Assembly (NCBI RefSeq): GCF_023715225.1
Contig: NZ_JAMBNS010000005.1
Span: 248,001 to 312,000, forward strand
Length of the DNA stretch: 64,000 bases
Origin: Robertmurraya korlensis
GTDB lineage: Bacteria; Bacillota; Bacilli; Bacillales; Cytobacillaceae
Reading direction: 5' to 3'
A program made the position numbers and the translations under genes. Shown in pieces: positions 56,055 through 64,000 of the stretch. The notes under the pieces are model-generated. The model had not been told where the DNA came from, made no database searches, and was given only the letters and a program-made list of their open reading frames with translations. Position 1 is the first letter of the stretch. Each line of letters starts with the position of its first letter.

Positions 56055-56426
56055 CTACCTCTTTATCTCTATTAAACGATCTACCGGTGCTAACGTTTTT
56101 TCCTTATCAATAGAAATCTCTAGTACTTGATCAATTTTGTACGCAATAACCTCATGTTCTCTCACATCAAATGGCCAATCCACCTTTCTTAATCGTACCT
56201 TCCCATCACAATTGACAGAAATAACAACCGTATTCTCCTGGAGGGTAACGGTTGTTTCAGTGGATTGTTCAGGAATATCTGCTTCGATAATAAACTGTGT
56301 CCCTGATTCAAATATATCTAAGCGAAAAGCAGTTTCGTCCAATAAATTTGTAAGCGGGTCCAAAAATAAGTTTTCTAACCATTTGTCGATCGACTGGGAG
56401 CCAGAATTCTTTTTTGAAGATGTCAT
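56055..56426 (-). CDS. Hsp20/alpha-crystallin-like protein
   Basis: A 123-residue protein whose residues 32-115 follow the small heat-shock beta-sandwich pattern (FRLDIFESGTQFIIEADIPE ... VTLQENTVVISV ... KVDWPFDVREHEVIAYKIDQ ... VLEISI). The usual C-terminal IxI motif is not evident; the end reads DRLIEIKR. It could be a chaperone, or a spore or germination protein of the GerT/CotM type, which share this fold. ATG follows AGAGGAACAC. Single gene. Confidence 0.65.
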   Translation of the reverse strand: MTSSKKNSGSQSIDKWLENLFLDPLTNLLDETAFRLDIFESGTQFIIEADIPEQSTETTVTLQENTVVISVNCDGKVRLRKVDWPFDVREHEVIAYKIDQVLEISIDKEKTLAPVDRLIEIKR

Positions 56427-56535
56427 CGCTGTGTTCCTCTCATGTGTTTGATAACTGTTATTATCGTATGAGAATTTTTTCTAACGGTGAAACATGATAT
56501 ACTAAACAGGCAAAATAAGGGCTGGAGGGTTACTT

Positions 56536-57966
56536 TTGAAGGAGTTTGTACGATTTATACCACCGATTCACGAGCTACAAAAAGACGCTCGTTTTTCTAC
56601 ACTCACCCAAACATACGGAATCGACAGAAACGAAATGAGTACGATTTTAAAAAATGTCGTTAGCAGGATTCGCGAGCAATTACTATCTGGTTGCTGGGAA
56701 GGGGAATTACCGGCATCGCAACCATTTATTGATGATCTCTTTCAAAAAACAGAATATGAATTAAAACATGCATATCAATATACGATTAAAAGAGTCATTA
56801 ATGCCACTGGAACCATCTTACATACAAACCTTGGCAGAGCGCGCCTTAGCCAAAATGCGATGAATCATGTGATTCAAACTGCCCAACACTACTCTAACCT
56901 CGAATACATGTTAGCAGAAGGAGAAAGAGGCTCACGGCATGCTCATGTGGAAGAGCTTATTATACGATTGACTGGTGCAGAAGCAGCAATGGTCGTAAAT
57001 AACAACGCAGCTGCGGTTTTTCTTATCCTGCGTGCGCTAGCCTTTCAAAAAGAAGTGATCGTATCAAGGGGACAACTGGTTGAAATAGGAGGTTCCTTCC
57101 GTATTTCTTCTATTATGGAAGAGAGTGGGGCACAGCTCGTAGAAGTAGGAACGACCAATAAAACCCATTTGTATGATTTTGAAAATGCTGTTAGTGAAGA
57201 CACTGCGATGATTATGAAGGTACATACAAGTAATTTCAAAGTGATTGGATTTACAAAGTCAGTTGAAACATCCGATTTGGTGGATTTAGCAAATCGTCAA
57301 AAGTCTGTTATTTATTACGAGGATTTAGGAAGCGGTGCACTATACGACTATAGTCAGCATGGAATAGGGGAAGAACCCGTTGTTTCTGATGTTCTAAACC
57401 AAGGGGTAGACATTGTCTCTTTTAGTGGGGATAAGCTGCTTGGTGGGCCTCAAGCAGGGATCATTGCTGGTAAAAAGATACTAATTAATCAATTGAAAAA
57501 ACATCAACTTGCTCGTGTGCTGCGTGTAGATAAAATGACATTAGCAGCGCTTGAGGGGACTTTACTAGATTATAGTAAAGGGAAAGAAGCGATTCAAACC
57601 ATTCCAGTGGTACGAGATTTACTTGCCACAGAAAAAGAGTTGCAAATACGAACCAATCAGTTTATCGACCAGCTATTACAACAATCTAGGGGCTATACAG
57701 TGACCAGCAAGGAGGCAATTAGCCAAGTTGGGGGAGGAACGATGCCAGACGTTGAGCTTCCTACTGTAGTTGTTCAGATCAAAAGTGAATCGATGTCCGC
57801 AGAAACACTAGCTAACCGTCTGAGAACCGAAAATACCCCTCCTATTGTAGCTCGTATTCACAAGGAAGAACTGATAGTGGATTTACGAACGGTGACAGTA
57901 GAAGAAGAGAGTATAATTATTCATGCGCTAGTTTCCATAGATAGGATGATGTCAAAAGAGCTGTAG
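56536..57966 (+). CDS. selA: L-seryl-tRNA(Sec) selenium transferase SelA
   Basis: A PLP enzyme that turns Ser-tRNA(Sec) into Sec-tRNA(Sec) with selenophosphate. The 476-residue protein has the N-terminal SelA domain, INATGTILHTNLGRARLS near 89-106, and the PLP lysine Lys300 in FSGDKLLGGPQAG. YYEDLGSGALYDYSQHG near 257 is also characteristic. Length and motifs are full. Start is TTG after GGAGGG. selD and the SelW-like gene are within 2 kb, but selB is 50 kb away and no selC is seen near. Confidence 0.95.
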   Translation: MKEFVRFIPPIHELQKDARFSTLTQTYGIDRNEMSTILKNVVSRIREQLLSGCWEGELPASQPFIDDLFQKTEYELKHAYQYTIKRVINATGTILHTNLGRARLSQNAMNHVIQTAQHYSNLEYMLAEGERGSRHAHVEELIIRLTGAEAAMVVNNNAAAVFLILRALAFQKEVIVSRGQLVEIGGSFRISSIMEESGAQLVEVGTTNKTHLYDFENAVSEDTAMIMKVHTSNFKVIGFTKSVETSDLVDLANRQKSVIYYEDLGSGALYDYSQHGIGEEPVVSDVLNQGVDIVSFSGDKLLGGPQAGIIAGKKILINQLKKHQLARVLRVDKMTLAALEGTLLDYSKGKEAIQTIPVVRDLLATEKELQIRTNQFIDQLLQQSRGYTVTSKEAISQVGGGTMPDVELPTVVVQIKSESMSAETLANRLRTENTPPIVARIHKEELIVDLRTVTVEEESIIIHALVSIDRMMSKEL

Positions 57967-57986
57967 GGAGTGACCTACAGCTCTTT
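57955..57986. terminator. Terminator of selA, shared with convergent sspP
   Basis: AAAGAGCTGTAGG pairs perfectly with CCTACAGCTCTTT around six bases; the selA stop lies in the left arm. Confidence 0.82.
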
Positions 57987-57992
57987 AATGTT

Positions 57993-58139
57993 TTACATAT
58001 CATGTCCCGAGTTATGCTTTTGTCTCGTATGATTACGGTTTTTCACCTTTTTTGAACCGCTTAGTGGCTCTGGTTGGCTACCGTTATTATGACCTTTTGG
58101 TGCATTTTTACGCATGTCTTTTCCGTCATTTTTGTTCAT
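57993..58139 (-). CDS. sspP: Small acid-soluble spore protein P
   Basis: A 48-residue basic spore-core protein (contains [20 protein letters not shown] and [13 protein letters not shown]), almost identical in pattern and equal in length to B. subtilis SspP. ATG at 58139 has GGAGGG six bases upstream; the longer frame to 58211 is not supported. In B. subtilis sspO and sspP form one operon; here an 86-residue gene on the other strand separates them. Confidence 0.93.
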   Translation of the reverse strand: MNKNDGKDMRKNAPKGHNNGSQPEPLSGSKKVKNRNHTRQKHNSGHDM

Positions 58140-58249
58140 TTTCATCCCTCCTATTGATAGGATGGAATGCGCAAGATTTTTTATACCGAATATTTTTCTC
58201 GTTACCTGCACAATTTAACCTCAAGCAAATAAAGAAAGGAGAGGCTTAC

Positions 58250-58510
58250 ATGCCTTATAAAGAGGATAAACAACACGCATTTTTAGCTGCACAGCAAGGC
58301 GTAAATGAAGCGCAGGAGCTGTATCACGATATTGTTCAAGACAGTGCTAGTTATGGTCATCAGTTAAAGCACTTGAAAAAAGAAGTAAATGAAGCATATG
58401 CTCAAATAGAAAATGCACTTGAAGTGGCGTCAGAAACCCAAAGAGCGCAACTGGAAAGATTTCAACAAGATTTACAATCAATTGTCTCAGAAGTAAATAT
58501 GACTGAATAA
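58250..58510 (+). CDS. Small helical protein of unknown function between the two ssp genes
   Basis: An 86-residue protein, almost wholly helical with coiled-coil character (AAQQGVNEAQELYHDIVQDS; NAYAQ-type heptads through AQLERFQQDLQSIV). It resembles the small helical YtzC/DUF2524-type Bacillus proteins, but the match is not certain. ATG at 58250 has AAAGGAGAGG upstream; the frame is open to 58052 without support. It is divergent from sspP and convergent with sspO. Confidence 0.75.
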   Translation: MPYKEDKQHAFLAAQQGVNEAQELYHDIVQDSASYGHQLKHLKKEVNEAYAQIENALEVASETQRAQLERFQQDLQSIVSEVNMTE

Positions 58511-58514
58511 CATA

Positions 58515-58549
58515 GAAAAGCTGACTCGAGATTGACGAGTCAGCTTTTC
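58515..58549. terminator. Bidirectional terminator between the 86-residue gene and sspO
   Basis: GAAAAGCTGACTCG pairs perfectly with CGAGTCAGCTTTTC around seven bases. Confidence 0.87.
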
Positions 58550-58551
58550 CA

Positions 58552-58701
58552 CTATTGGTTTTTCTTTCTCTTTTTATTATTTTTCTTTTGCATTTCCGTT
58601 AATGGTTCGTTTGAAAATTCTTCATTATAACCAGTGCCAGCTCCCTGAGCGCTAGCCGCGTTCGTGGTTGGGATAACATGGTTTGCCTTTCTTTTTGCCA
58701 T
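58552..58701 (-). CDS. sspO: Small acid-soluble spore protein O
   Basis: A 49-residue spore-core protein ([40 protein letters not shown], ending KRKKNQ). It matches B. subtilis SspO closely. ATG at 58701 has GGAGGTGAT at good spacing. Its place next to acnA matches B. subtilis gene order (sspP-sspO-citB). Confidence 0.94.
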   Translation of the reverse strand: MAKRKANHVIPTTNAASAQGAGTGYNEEFSNEPLTEMQKKNNKKRKKNQ

Positions 58702-58895
58702 TTCTATCACCTCCACTGATATTTTCACCAAAATGATATAGATAATACCGATAAAGCTTGCAAAACTCCTAGGTAAAAATAAGGACAGTATTTTTCCACC
58801 ATAGCTTTACCTCAAGCCTTTTCAGTTCAAATCATAAGTTCCACATCCATGTACTCATGATTTTAATGATACAAACCAAGGCAATAGAAAATAAC

Positions 58896-58910
58896 ATAAG
58901 TTCAACTTAT
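58896..58910 (+). promoter_or_regulatory. CcpC-type dyad upstream of acnA
   Basis: ATAAGTTCAACTTAT is a perfect ATAA-N7-TTAT dyad, the form of CcpC site found upstream of citB in B. subtilis. It lies 150 bases before the start codon. Confidence 0.5.
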
Positions 58911-58917
58911 CAAAAAC

Positions 58918-58935
58918 AATAACTTTCTTGTTATT
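58918..58935 (+). promoter_or_regulatory. Second inverted repeat upstream of acnA
   Basis: AATAAC-TTTCTT-GTTATT is a perfect inverted repeat next to the CcpC-type dyad. It could be a second regulator half-site region or a different operator; it overlaps a weak -35 (TTGTTA). Confidence 0.4.
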
Positions 58936-59055
58936 TACTTATATAAAAGGTTGTATTAAGATAATATTGAAAGAAAAGTTTGAAGAAAATTCATTTTATT
59001 CACTTTTCGACTATCAATCTATTGGTATATGAACATTGTAATGGGGGTAATTCAT

Positions 59056-61764
59056 ATGTCTAATCAAGATGTATTCCAATCCCGTAAGTCCTTTGAAATC
59101 GACGGGAAGCGCTATCACTACTATCATTTGGGAGCTTTAGAAGAAGCAGGAATTGGAAAAGTTTCTAACCTGCCATACTCTATTAAAGTATTGCTAGAGT
59201 CAGTCCTTCGTCAGTATGATGGCCGAGTTATTACAAAAGAGCATGTTGAAAACTTAGCAAAATGGGGAACAAGTGAAGTTAAAGAAGTAGATGTACCATT
59301 CAAGCCTTCACGTGTTATTCTTCAAGACTTCACTGGTGTACCAGCAGTTGTTGACTTAGCTTCTTTAAGAAAAGCAATGGCTGATCTAGGTGGAGATCCT
59401 AACAAGATTAACCCTGAAAAACCAGTTGACCTTGTAATTGACCACTCTGTACAGGTTGATAAATATGGTACAGCGGATGCACTTCAAGCCAATATGGATC
59501 TAGAATTTGAACGTAACACAGAGCGTTATCAGTTCCTAAGCTGGGCTCAAAAAGCATTTGATAACTATCGTGCAGTTCCACCAGCTACAGGTATCGTTCA
59601 CCAAGTAAACCTTGAGTTCTTAGCAGGGGTAGTATTAACTACCGAAAATGCTGATGGTGAAATTGAAGCGTTCCCAGATACATTAGTTGGAACAGATTCA
59701 CACACTACGATGATCAACGGTATCGGTGTTCTTGGATGGGGTGTAGGTGGTATTGAAGCAGAAGCAGGAATGCTTGGTCAGCCTTCATACTTCCCAGTTC
59801 CTGAAGTAGTTGGGGTTAAATTAATCGGAGAACTTCCAAACGGTGCAACAGCTACTGACCTTGCCCTAAAAGTAACACAAGTTCTTCGTAAGCAAGGCGT
59901 AGTTAACAAGTTCGTTGAATTCTTTGGACCAGGTGTGGTTTCTCTACCATTAGCTGACCGTGCAACGGTTGCTAATATGGCTCCTGAGTACGGAGCAACT
60001 TGTGGTTTCTTCCCAGTAGATGGAGAAGCACTAGAATATATGCGTTTAACTGGACGTTCTGAAGAGCAAATCAAGCTTGTTGAAACCTATTGCCAAGAAA
60101 ATGGTTTATTCTTCGATCCAGAACTAAACCCTGTTTATACAGATGTGGTTGAAATTAATCTTGCTGACATTGAAGCGAACCTTTCTGGTCCAAAGCGTCC
60201 ACAAGACTTAATTCCACTATCTCAAATGAAAAAAGAATTCAACCAAGCGATTACTGCGCCACAAGGGAACCAAGGCTTCGGTTTAACAGAGTCTGAAAAA
60301 GACAAAGAAGTAACTGTTACTTTCGACAATGGCGACACGACTGTTATGAAGACGGGCGCTGTGGCAATCGCGGCAATTACGAGCTGTACAAATACTTCTA
60401 ACCCATACGTATTAGTTGGGGCTGGCTTAGTGGCGAAAAAAGCAGTTGAGCTTGGGATGGAAGTACCTAAATTCGTTAAAACATCTTTAGCACCTGGATC
60501 AAAGGTTGTAACAGGTTATCTTTCAGATTCTGGCTTACTTCCTTATCTTGATCAATTAGGCTTTAACCTAGTAGGGTACGGATGTACAACATGTATCGGT
60601 AACTCTGGACCACTTAAGGATGAAATCGAAAAAGCAGTGGCAGAAAATGACCTTCTCATCACATCAGTTCTTTCTGGTAACCGTAACTTTGAAGGACGTA
60701 TTCACCCATTGGTTAAAGGTAACTACTTAGCTTCACCACCACTAGTTGTTGCATATGCTCTTGCTGGTACAGTAGATATCGACCTTCAAAACGAGGCGAT
60801 TGGAAAAGATCGTAACGGAAACGATGTATTCTTTAAAGACATTTGGCCAACTACTGCAGAAGTAAATGAAGTAGTAAAACAAACCGTTACACCTGAACTA
60901 TTCAGAAGAGAGTATGAAAATGTGTTTGATGACAATGCTCGTTGGAACGAAATCCAAACTAGCAATGACTCTTTATATACGTTCGATAATACTTCAACAT
61001 ATATTCAAAACCCACCGTTCTTCGAAGGCTTAAAGCCAGATCCAGAAGAAGTTAAACCTTTAGCTGGATTAAAGGTAGTTGCAAAGTTTGGAGACTCTGT
61101 AACAACAGACCATATTTCTCCTGCTGGTGCTATCGGTAAAAACACACCTGCTGGAAAATATCTTCTTGAAAACGGAGTAGAAATTCGTGATTTCAACTCT
61201 TACGGATCTCGTCGTGGTAACCACGAAGTAATGATGCGCGGAACATTCGCAAACATCCGTATCCGTAACCAAGTGGCTCCTGGTACAGAAGGTGGATTTA
61301 CAACTTACTGGCCAACTGGCGAAGTAACATCTATCTACGATGCATGTATGAAGTATAAGCAAGATGGAACAGGCCTAATTGTTCTAGCAGGTAAGGACTA
61401 TGGAATGGGTTCTTCACGTGACTGGGCAGCAAAAGGTACAAACCTTCTTGGAATCAAAACGGTTTTAGCTGAGAGCTTTGAGCGTATTCACCGTTCAAAT
61501 CTTGTATTAATGGGTGTTCTTCCACTTCAATTCAAGGATGGAGAAAACGCTGATACACTTGGCCTAACTGGTAAAGAAACCATCGACGTTCAAGTGGATG
61601 AAAATGTAAGACCACGTGACCTATTAAAGGTTACGGCTACTGCTGAAGACGGAAGCAAGAAAGAATTCGAAGTTCTTGTTCGTTTTGACTCAGAAGTAGA
61701 AATTGATTACTACCGTCACGGTGGTATCCTACCGATGGTATTACGTGACAAATTACAAAACTAA
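59056..61764 (+). CDS. acnA: Aconitate hydratase (aconitase)
   Basis: The TCA-cycle enzyme interconverting citrate and isocitrate; in Bacillus also an RNA-binding regulator when iron is low. The 902-residue protein is of the AcnA/IRP1 type. Cluster cysteines are in SCTNTSNP near 445 and [13 protein letters not shown] near 511. Other motifs are [20 protein letters not shown] near 213 and the C-terminal swivel domain with [10 protein letters not shown] near 790. ATG at 59056 has GGGGG eight bases upstream; ATG at 59029 lacks a site. Known as citB in B. subtilis. Confidence 0.96.
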   Translation: MSNQDVFQSRKSFEIDGKRYHYYHLGALEEAGIGKVSNLPYSIKVLLESVLRQYDGRVITKEHVENLAKWGTSEVKEVDVPFKPSRVILQDFTGVPAVVDLASLRKAMADLGGDPNKINPEKPVDLVIDHSVQVDKYGTADALQANMDLEFERNTERYQFLSWAQKAFDNYRAVPPATGIVHQVNLEFLAGVVLTTENADGEIEAFPDTLVGTDSHTTMINGIGVLGWGVGGIEAEAGMLGQPSYFPVPEVVGVKLIGELPNGATATDLALKVTQVLRKQGVVNKFVEFFGPGVVSLPLADRATVANMAPEYGATCGFFPVDGEALEYMRLTGRSEEQIKLVETYCQENGLFFDPELNPVYTDVVEINLADIEANLSGPKRPQDLIPLSQMKKEFNQAITAPQGNQGFGLTESEKDKEVTVTFDNGDTTVMKTGAVAIAAITSCTNTSNPYVLVGAGLVAKKAVELGMEVPKFVKTSLAPGSKVVTGYLSDSGLLPYLDQLGFNLVGYGCTTCIGNSGPLKDEIEKAVAENDLLITSVLSGNRNFEGRIHPLVKGNYLASPPLVVAYALAGTVDIDLQNEAIGKDRNGNDVFFKDIWPTTAEVNEVVKQTVTPELFRREYENVFDDNARWNEIQTSNDSLYTFDNTSTYIQNPPFFEGLKPDPEEVKPLAGLKVVAKFGDSVTTDHISPAGAIGKNTPAGKYLLENGVEIRDFNSYGSRRGNHEVMMRGTFANIRIRNQVAPGTEGGFTTYWPTGEVTSIYDACMKYKQDGTGLIVLAGKDYGMGSSRDWAAKGTNLLGIKTVLAESFERIHRSNLVLMGVLPLQFKDGENADTLGLTGKETIDVQVDENVRPRDLLKVTATAEDGSKKEFEVLVRFDSEVEIDYYRHGGILPMVLRDKLQN

Positions 61765-61772
61765 TATAAAGG

Positions 61773-61802
61773 ACCGTACAGCAATGGCTGTGCGGTTTTT
61801 TT
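61773..61802 (+). terminator. Terminator of acnA
   Basis: ACCGTACAGC pairs with GCTGTGCGGT (one U-G pair) around four bases, then seven Ts. Confidence 0.88.
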
Positions 61803-61879
61803 ATAAAAAATAGTTGCTCAAATACAGAATATTGTTAAAATAAAATAGCAACCAATTACAACAATATGAGGAGCAAAAG

Positions 61880-62929
61880 ATGACAACTAACTTTATTCAA
61901 TCCGTTACTTTTGACGACCAAGGTCGATTGCATATTCTTGATCAAACGAAACTACCACATATTACTGAATTTATTGAAATTCAAACCGTAGAAGACACGT
62001 GGGATGCCATTAAACAACTAAAAGTTAGAGGTGCACCGGCGATCGGTATCGCAGCCGCATACGGACTCGTATTAGCGGTAAAGGATGCACCAGAAGACAG
62101 CTTTGATTCTTTTTATCAAGTATTTAAAAAGCATCTTGACTATTTAGCTTCATCTAGACCAACGGCAGTAAATCTATTCTGGGCATTGAATCGTTTGGAC
62201 GAGCTTGTGAAGCAACAGCAAACTCAGCCAATCAGTGACATCAAAGCCTCTTTAACTAGAGAAGCACATGAAATCCGCAATGAGGATGAAGAACTATGTC
62301 GTGCGATCGGCGAGCATGCCTTAACTCTACTTGAGGATGGAATGACGGTTCTTACACACTGTAATGCTGGTGGAATAGCAACAGCGAAATATGGTACAGC
62401 CCTTGCACCAATCTACTTAGCTAAAGAAAAAGGGATGAATATTAAAGTATTCGCAGATGAAACTAGACCGCTTCTTCAAGGAGCACGATTAACTACCTGG
62501 GAATTGATGCAAGCTGGAGTAGACGTAACCCTAATTGCTGATAATATGGCAGCAATGGTCATGAAAAAGGGAATGGTTCAAGCGGTTATAGTCGGATGTG
62601 ACCGTGTGGCGGCCAACGGTGATGCAGCTAATAAAATTGGAACATATGGAGTGGCTTTGTTAGCAAAAGCTCACAATATTCCTTTTTATGTTGCTGCACC
62701 AACGCCAACGATTGATATAGATACGCCAACTGGAGAGGATATTCCGATTGAAGAACGTGGTTCAGAAGAGATCACTCAAGCATTCGGAATTGAAACCGCT
62801 CCACAAGGCGTGAATGTATTTAATCCAGCATTTGACGTAACACCACATAATCTCATCACGGCAATAATTACCGAAAAAGGTGTCATTAAAGGGAATTATA
62901 GTGAGGAATTAAAGAAATTATTTAATTAG
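61880..62929 (+). CDS. mtnA: S-methyl-5-thioribose-1-phosphate isomerase
   Basis: It converts methylthioribose 1-phosphate to methylthioribulose 1-phosphate in methionine salvage. The 349-residue protein has [16 protein letters not shown] near 48-63, the catalytic cysteine in [10 protein letters not shown] near 160 and the catalytic Asp in [20 protein letters not shown] near 240. It stands alone; the mtnK, mtnW, mtnX, mtnB and mtnD genes are not here, and the 115-base leader has no S-box (SAM riboswitch). The start ATG follows GAGGAG. Confidence 0.92.
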   Translation: MTTNFIQSVTFDDQGRLHILDQTKLPHITEFIEIQTVEDTWDAIKQLKVRGAPAIGIAAAYGLVLAVKDAPEDSFDSFYQVFKKHLDYLASSRPTAVNLFWALNRLDELVKQQQTQPISDIKASLTREAHEIRNEDEELCRAIGEHALTLLEDGMTVLTHCNAGGIATAKYGTALAPIYLAKEKGMNIKVFADETRPLLQGARLTTWELMQAGVDVTLIADNMAAMVMKKGMVQAVIVGCDRVAANGDAANKIGTYGVALLAKAHNIPFYVAAPTPTIDIDTPTGEDIPIEERGSEEITQAFGIETAPQGVNVFNPAFDVTPHNLITAIITEKGVIKGNYSEELKKLFN

Positions 62930-62937
62930 TTTGGAAG

Positions 62938-62965
62938 AGAGAGCTCATGTAGCTCTCTTTTTTCA
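62938..62965 (+). terminator. Terminator of mtnA
   Basis: AGAGAGCT pairs with AGCTCTCT around CATGT, then six Ts. Confidence 0.85.
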
Positions 62966-63013
62966 TACTAGTCAGGGTATAAAAGTAGTAAATAAAGAAG
63001 CAAGGAGTTACTG

Positions 63014-63207
63014 ATGGAACAATGGTTTTAGGTCCCTTACTTATTCCATACAAATGGCTGTATTTCTTATTAGCGGGTATAACTACATATTTTACGGTAA
63101 AAATTACTTTAAGAGAGAACAAGTTTTTCTTCAAGATGTTTATGGATCCACACGCTTTTTGCAATATTTTAAAATCAATCATTTACATGGAGGGACATCA
63201 TGCTTAA
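63014..63207 (+). pseudogene. Probable frameshifted, truncated membrane protein gene
   Basis: AAGGAG at 63002-63007 is correctly placed for ATG at 63014, but that frame ends after MEQWF. The neighbouring frame continues as LGPLLIPYKWLYFLLAGITT and YFTVKITLRENKFFFKMF before ending at 63207 inside the next gene. Loss of one T in the TTTT run at 63026-63029 would join them. Membrane proteins starting this way are found next to TlpA-like genes in Bacillus (recollection, not checked). Alternatively a real 61-residue protein starts at ATG 63022. Confidence 0.45.
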
Positions 63208-63706
63208 AAAAGTAACGTTAGCGGTCTTCCTATTCTCCTTTATGACCATGACTATTCCTCATACGATGGCGGAAGCAGCGCCAGACAATCTCCCAGGTTT
63301 ACGGGTAGGGGAAAAAGCTCCTGATTTTGAACTAAAGACCCTCGACGGAAGAACGGTTAAGTTATCAGATTATCGTGGAAAAAAAGTAATCCTCAACTTT
63401 TGGGCAACTTGGTGTCCTCCTTGCAAAGCAGAAATGCCTGATATTCAAAAGTTCTACAATGAAGCTGATGACAACGTAGAAATATTAGCGGTGAATATTG
63501 ACCCTCAATACGATGTAAAGAAGTTTGTTCGTGAAGCCAATGTCACATTTCCCGTTTTATTAGACAGTAATGATGAAGTAAATACACTGTATAAAATTCT
63601 CACCATTCCCACTACTTATTTTATCGATGGTGAAGGAATCATACGTAGCAAGCATTTAAGTGTCATGACCATCGAGATCATTCGTGAGCATATCAAAAAC
63701 ATGTAA
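63200..63706 (+). CDS. TlpA-like thiol-disulfide oxidoreductase (YneN-type)
   Basis: An exported thioredoxin-fold protein of 168 residues. The hydrophobic N-terminus (about 4-26) is a signal peptide or membrane anchor. The redox motif WCPPC is at 71-75 in LNFWATWCPPCKAEMP, and the cis-proline is in TIPTTYFID near 140. Such proteins reduce disulfides outside the membrane, for example in cytochrome c maturation or spore wall synthesis. YneN follows citB in B. subtilis, so this is a conserved neighbourhood with mtnA inserted. ATG follows GGAGGG. Confidence 0.9.
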   Translation: MLKKVTLAVFLFSFMTMTIPHTMAEAAPDNLPGLRVGEKAPDFELKTLDGRTVKLSDYRGKKVILNFWATWCPPCKAEMPDIQKFYNEADDNVEILAVNIDPQYDVKKFVREANVTFPVLLDSNDEVNTLYKILTIPTTYFIDGEGIIRSKHLSVMTIEIIREHIKNM

Positions 63707-63733
63707 TCTGCCTTTTAAAAGGCAGATTTTTTT
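63705..63733 (+). terminator. Terminator of the TlpA-like gene
   Basis: AATCTGCC pairs perfectly with GGCAGATT, then seven Ts; the left arm overlaps the stop codon. Confidence 0.87.
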
Positions 63734-63835
63734 GCAAAGGCTTGCACTTTATTAAATTTTCAAAAAGTTGTAATAATTTCATGCACTACCGGGCATAATG
63801 ACTGTTATAATAGTGATAAGGATGGTGAATACGTC

Positions 63836-63967
63836 ATGAGAAAACCGAGAAAACGCTCTTTTGAGGAACTAGTAGCTGAAAACAAACTTCAGTTATTACG
63901 CGATAGAGAAGCTTTAGATAAAATTGAAGCAAAGCTTGAGGAAAAAAGACTAGGTAAAGCAGAATAA
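63836..63967 (+). CDS. FbpB-family small basic protein
   Basis: A 43-residue protein reading MRKPRKRSFEELVAENKLQL then LRDREALDKIEAKLEEKRLG. It matches the FbpB family pattern (basic start, SFEELV.ENK.ELL.D...L.KIE). In B. subtilis FbpB is Fur-regulated and assists the FsrA small RNA in iron sparing; that role is not shown for this copy. An extended -10 promoter (TGTTATAAT at 63803-63811) lies 25 bases upstream. No clear Fur box was seen. Confidence 0.75.
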   Translation: MRKPRKRSFEELVAENKLQLLRDREALDKIEAKLEEKRLGKAE

Positions 63968-64000
63968 GGCAAGGATTCCCTTACATGATTCTCTTTTAAA

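Larger units (their letters stand above)
58702..59055. other. 354-base divergent region between sspO and acnA
   Basis: No gene seen. It should hold the forespore promoter of sspO, whose elements I could not place with certainty, and the acnA promoter with the dyads listed separately. Confidence 0.6.

Noticed and set aside
61765-61879. S-box (SAM riboswitch) before mtnA
   Set aside because: The 115-base leader is too short and lacks the conserved helices; it holds only the acnA terminator and AT-rich sequence.
63734-63835. Fur box upstream of the FbpB-like gene
   Set aside because: The stretch TTATAATAGTGATAA is only loosely similar to the 7-1-7 Fur consensus and overlaps the -10, so I did not call it.
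1-64000. CRISPR arrays, transposases or prophage genes
   Set aside because: No regularly spaced direct repeats and no integrase, transposase or phage structural protein among the readable frames.

Overview
The window is chromosomal DNA of a low-GC, endospore-forming Firmicute, most likely a member of the Bacillaceae. The evidence is the spore proteins SspO and SspP beside the aconitase gene (as in Bacillus subtilis), an LtaS-type lipoteichoic acid synthase, an RsbR-type stressosome protein, WalR-type and Fnr-type operator sequences, strong Shine-Dalgarno sites and many rho-independent terminators. No rRNA, tRNA, insertion sequence, prophage or CRISPR array was seen.

Layout. 1-6 kb: end of sbcC, the selenocysteine elongation factor selB, and an RsbR paralogue. 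6.5-20.5 kb: a 12-gene block for reductive pyrimidine degradation. It holds dihydropyrimidine dehydrogenase (preT/preA), dihydropyrimidinase, two different candidate N-carbamoyl-beta-alanine hydrolases, an NCS1 permease and a PucR regulator. It continues with a beta-alanine aminotransferase, methylmalonate/malonate-semialdehyde dehydrogenase and alanine dehydrogenase. Together these could take uracil to acetyl-CoA while recycling the pyruvate amino acceptor. 20.7-23.5 kb: a large TPR protein with a degenerate dynamin-like GTPase domain. 23.5-28.7 kb: assimilatory nitrite reductase nasDE with siroheme synthesis genes behind two Fnr-type boxes. 28.9-45.8 kb: mostly housekeeping and envelope genes (ltaS, glnS, a LysM-NlpC/P60 hydrolase, peptidases, a PAS histidine kinase, an MFS pump, helD, ppiB, mscL). 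45.9-51.4 kb: a DUF1906 hydrolase, a class D sortase with its LPXTA-type acidic substrate, and a phosphonate-type ABC importer. 51.5-54.4 kb: a decayed ABC-F gene, then kbl-tdh for threonine breakdown. 54.5-58 kb: the rest of the selenocysteine system. 58-64 kb: sspP, sspO, acnA, mtnA, a thioredoxin-like protein and a FbpB-like small protein.

The most notable content is the selenocysteine trait. selB, selD and selA are present. Two genes are read through an in-frame UGA: selD itself, and a short SelW/Rdx-type redox protein with a CxxU motif. Both have a small hairpin at the right distance after the UGA. Ordinary gene calling truncates the first and misses the second. The tRNA-Sec gene (selC) was not found here and must lie elsewhere.

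Other points worth attention: an AUA codon is the best placed start of mscL; a 56-base structured repeat abuts or overlaps the stop codons of two unrelated genes 14.5 kb apart; a glutaminyl-tRNA synthetase is present in a lineage that normally uses the amidotransferase route; and there are two small pseudogenes.
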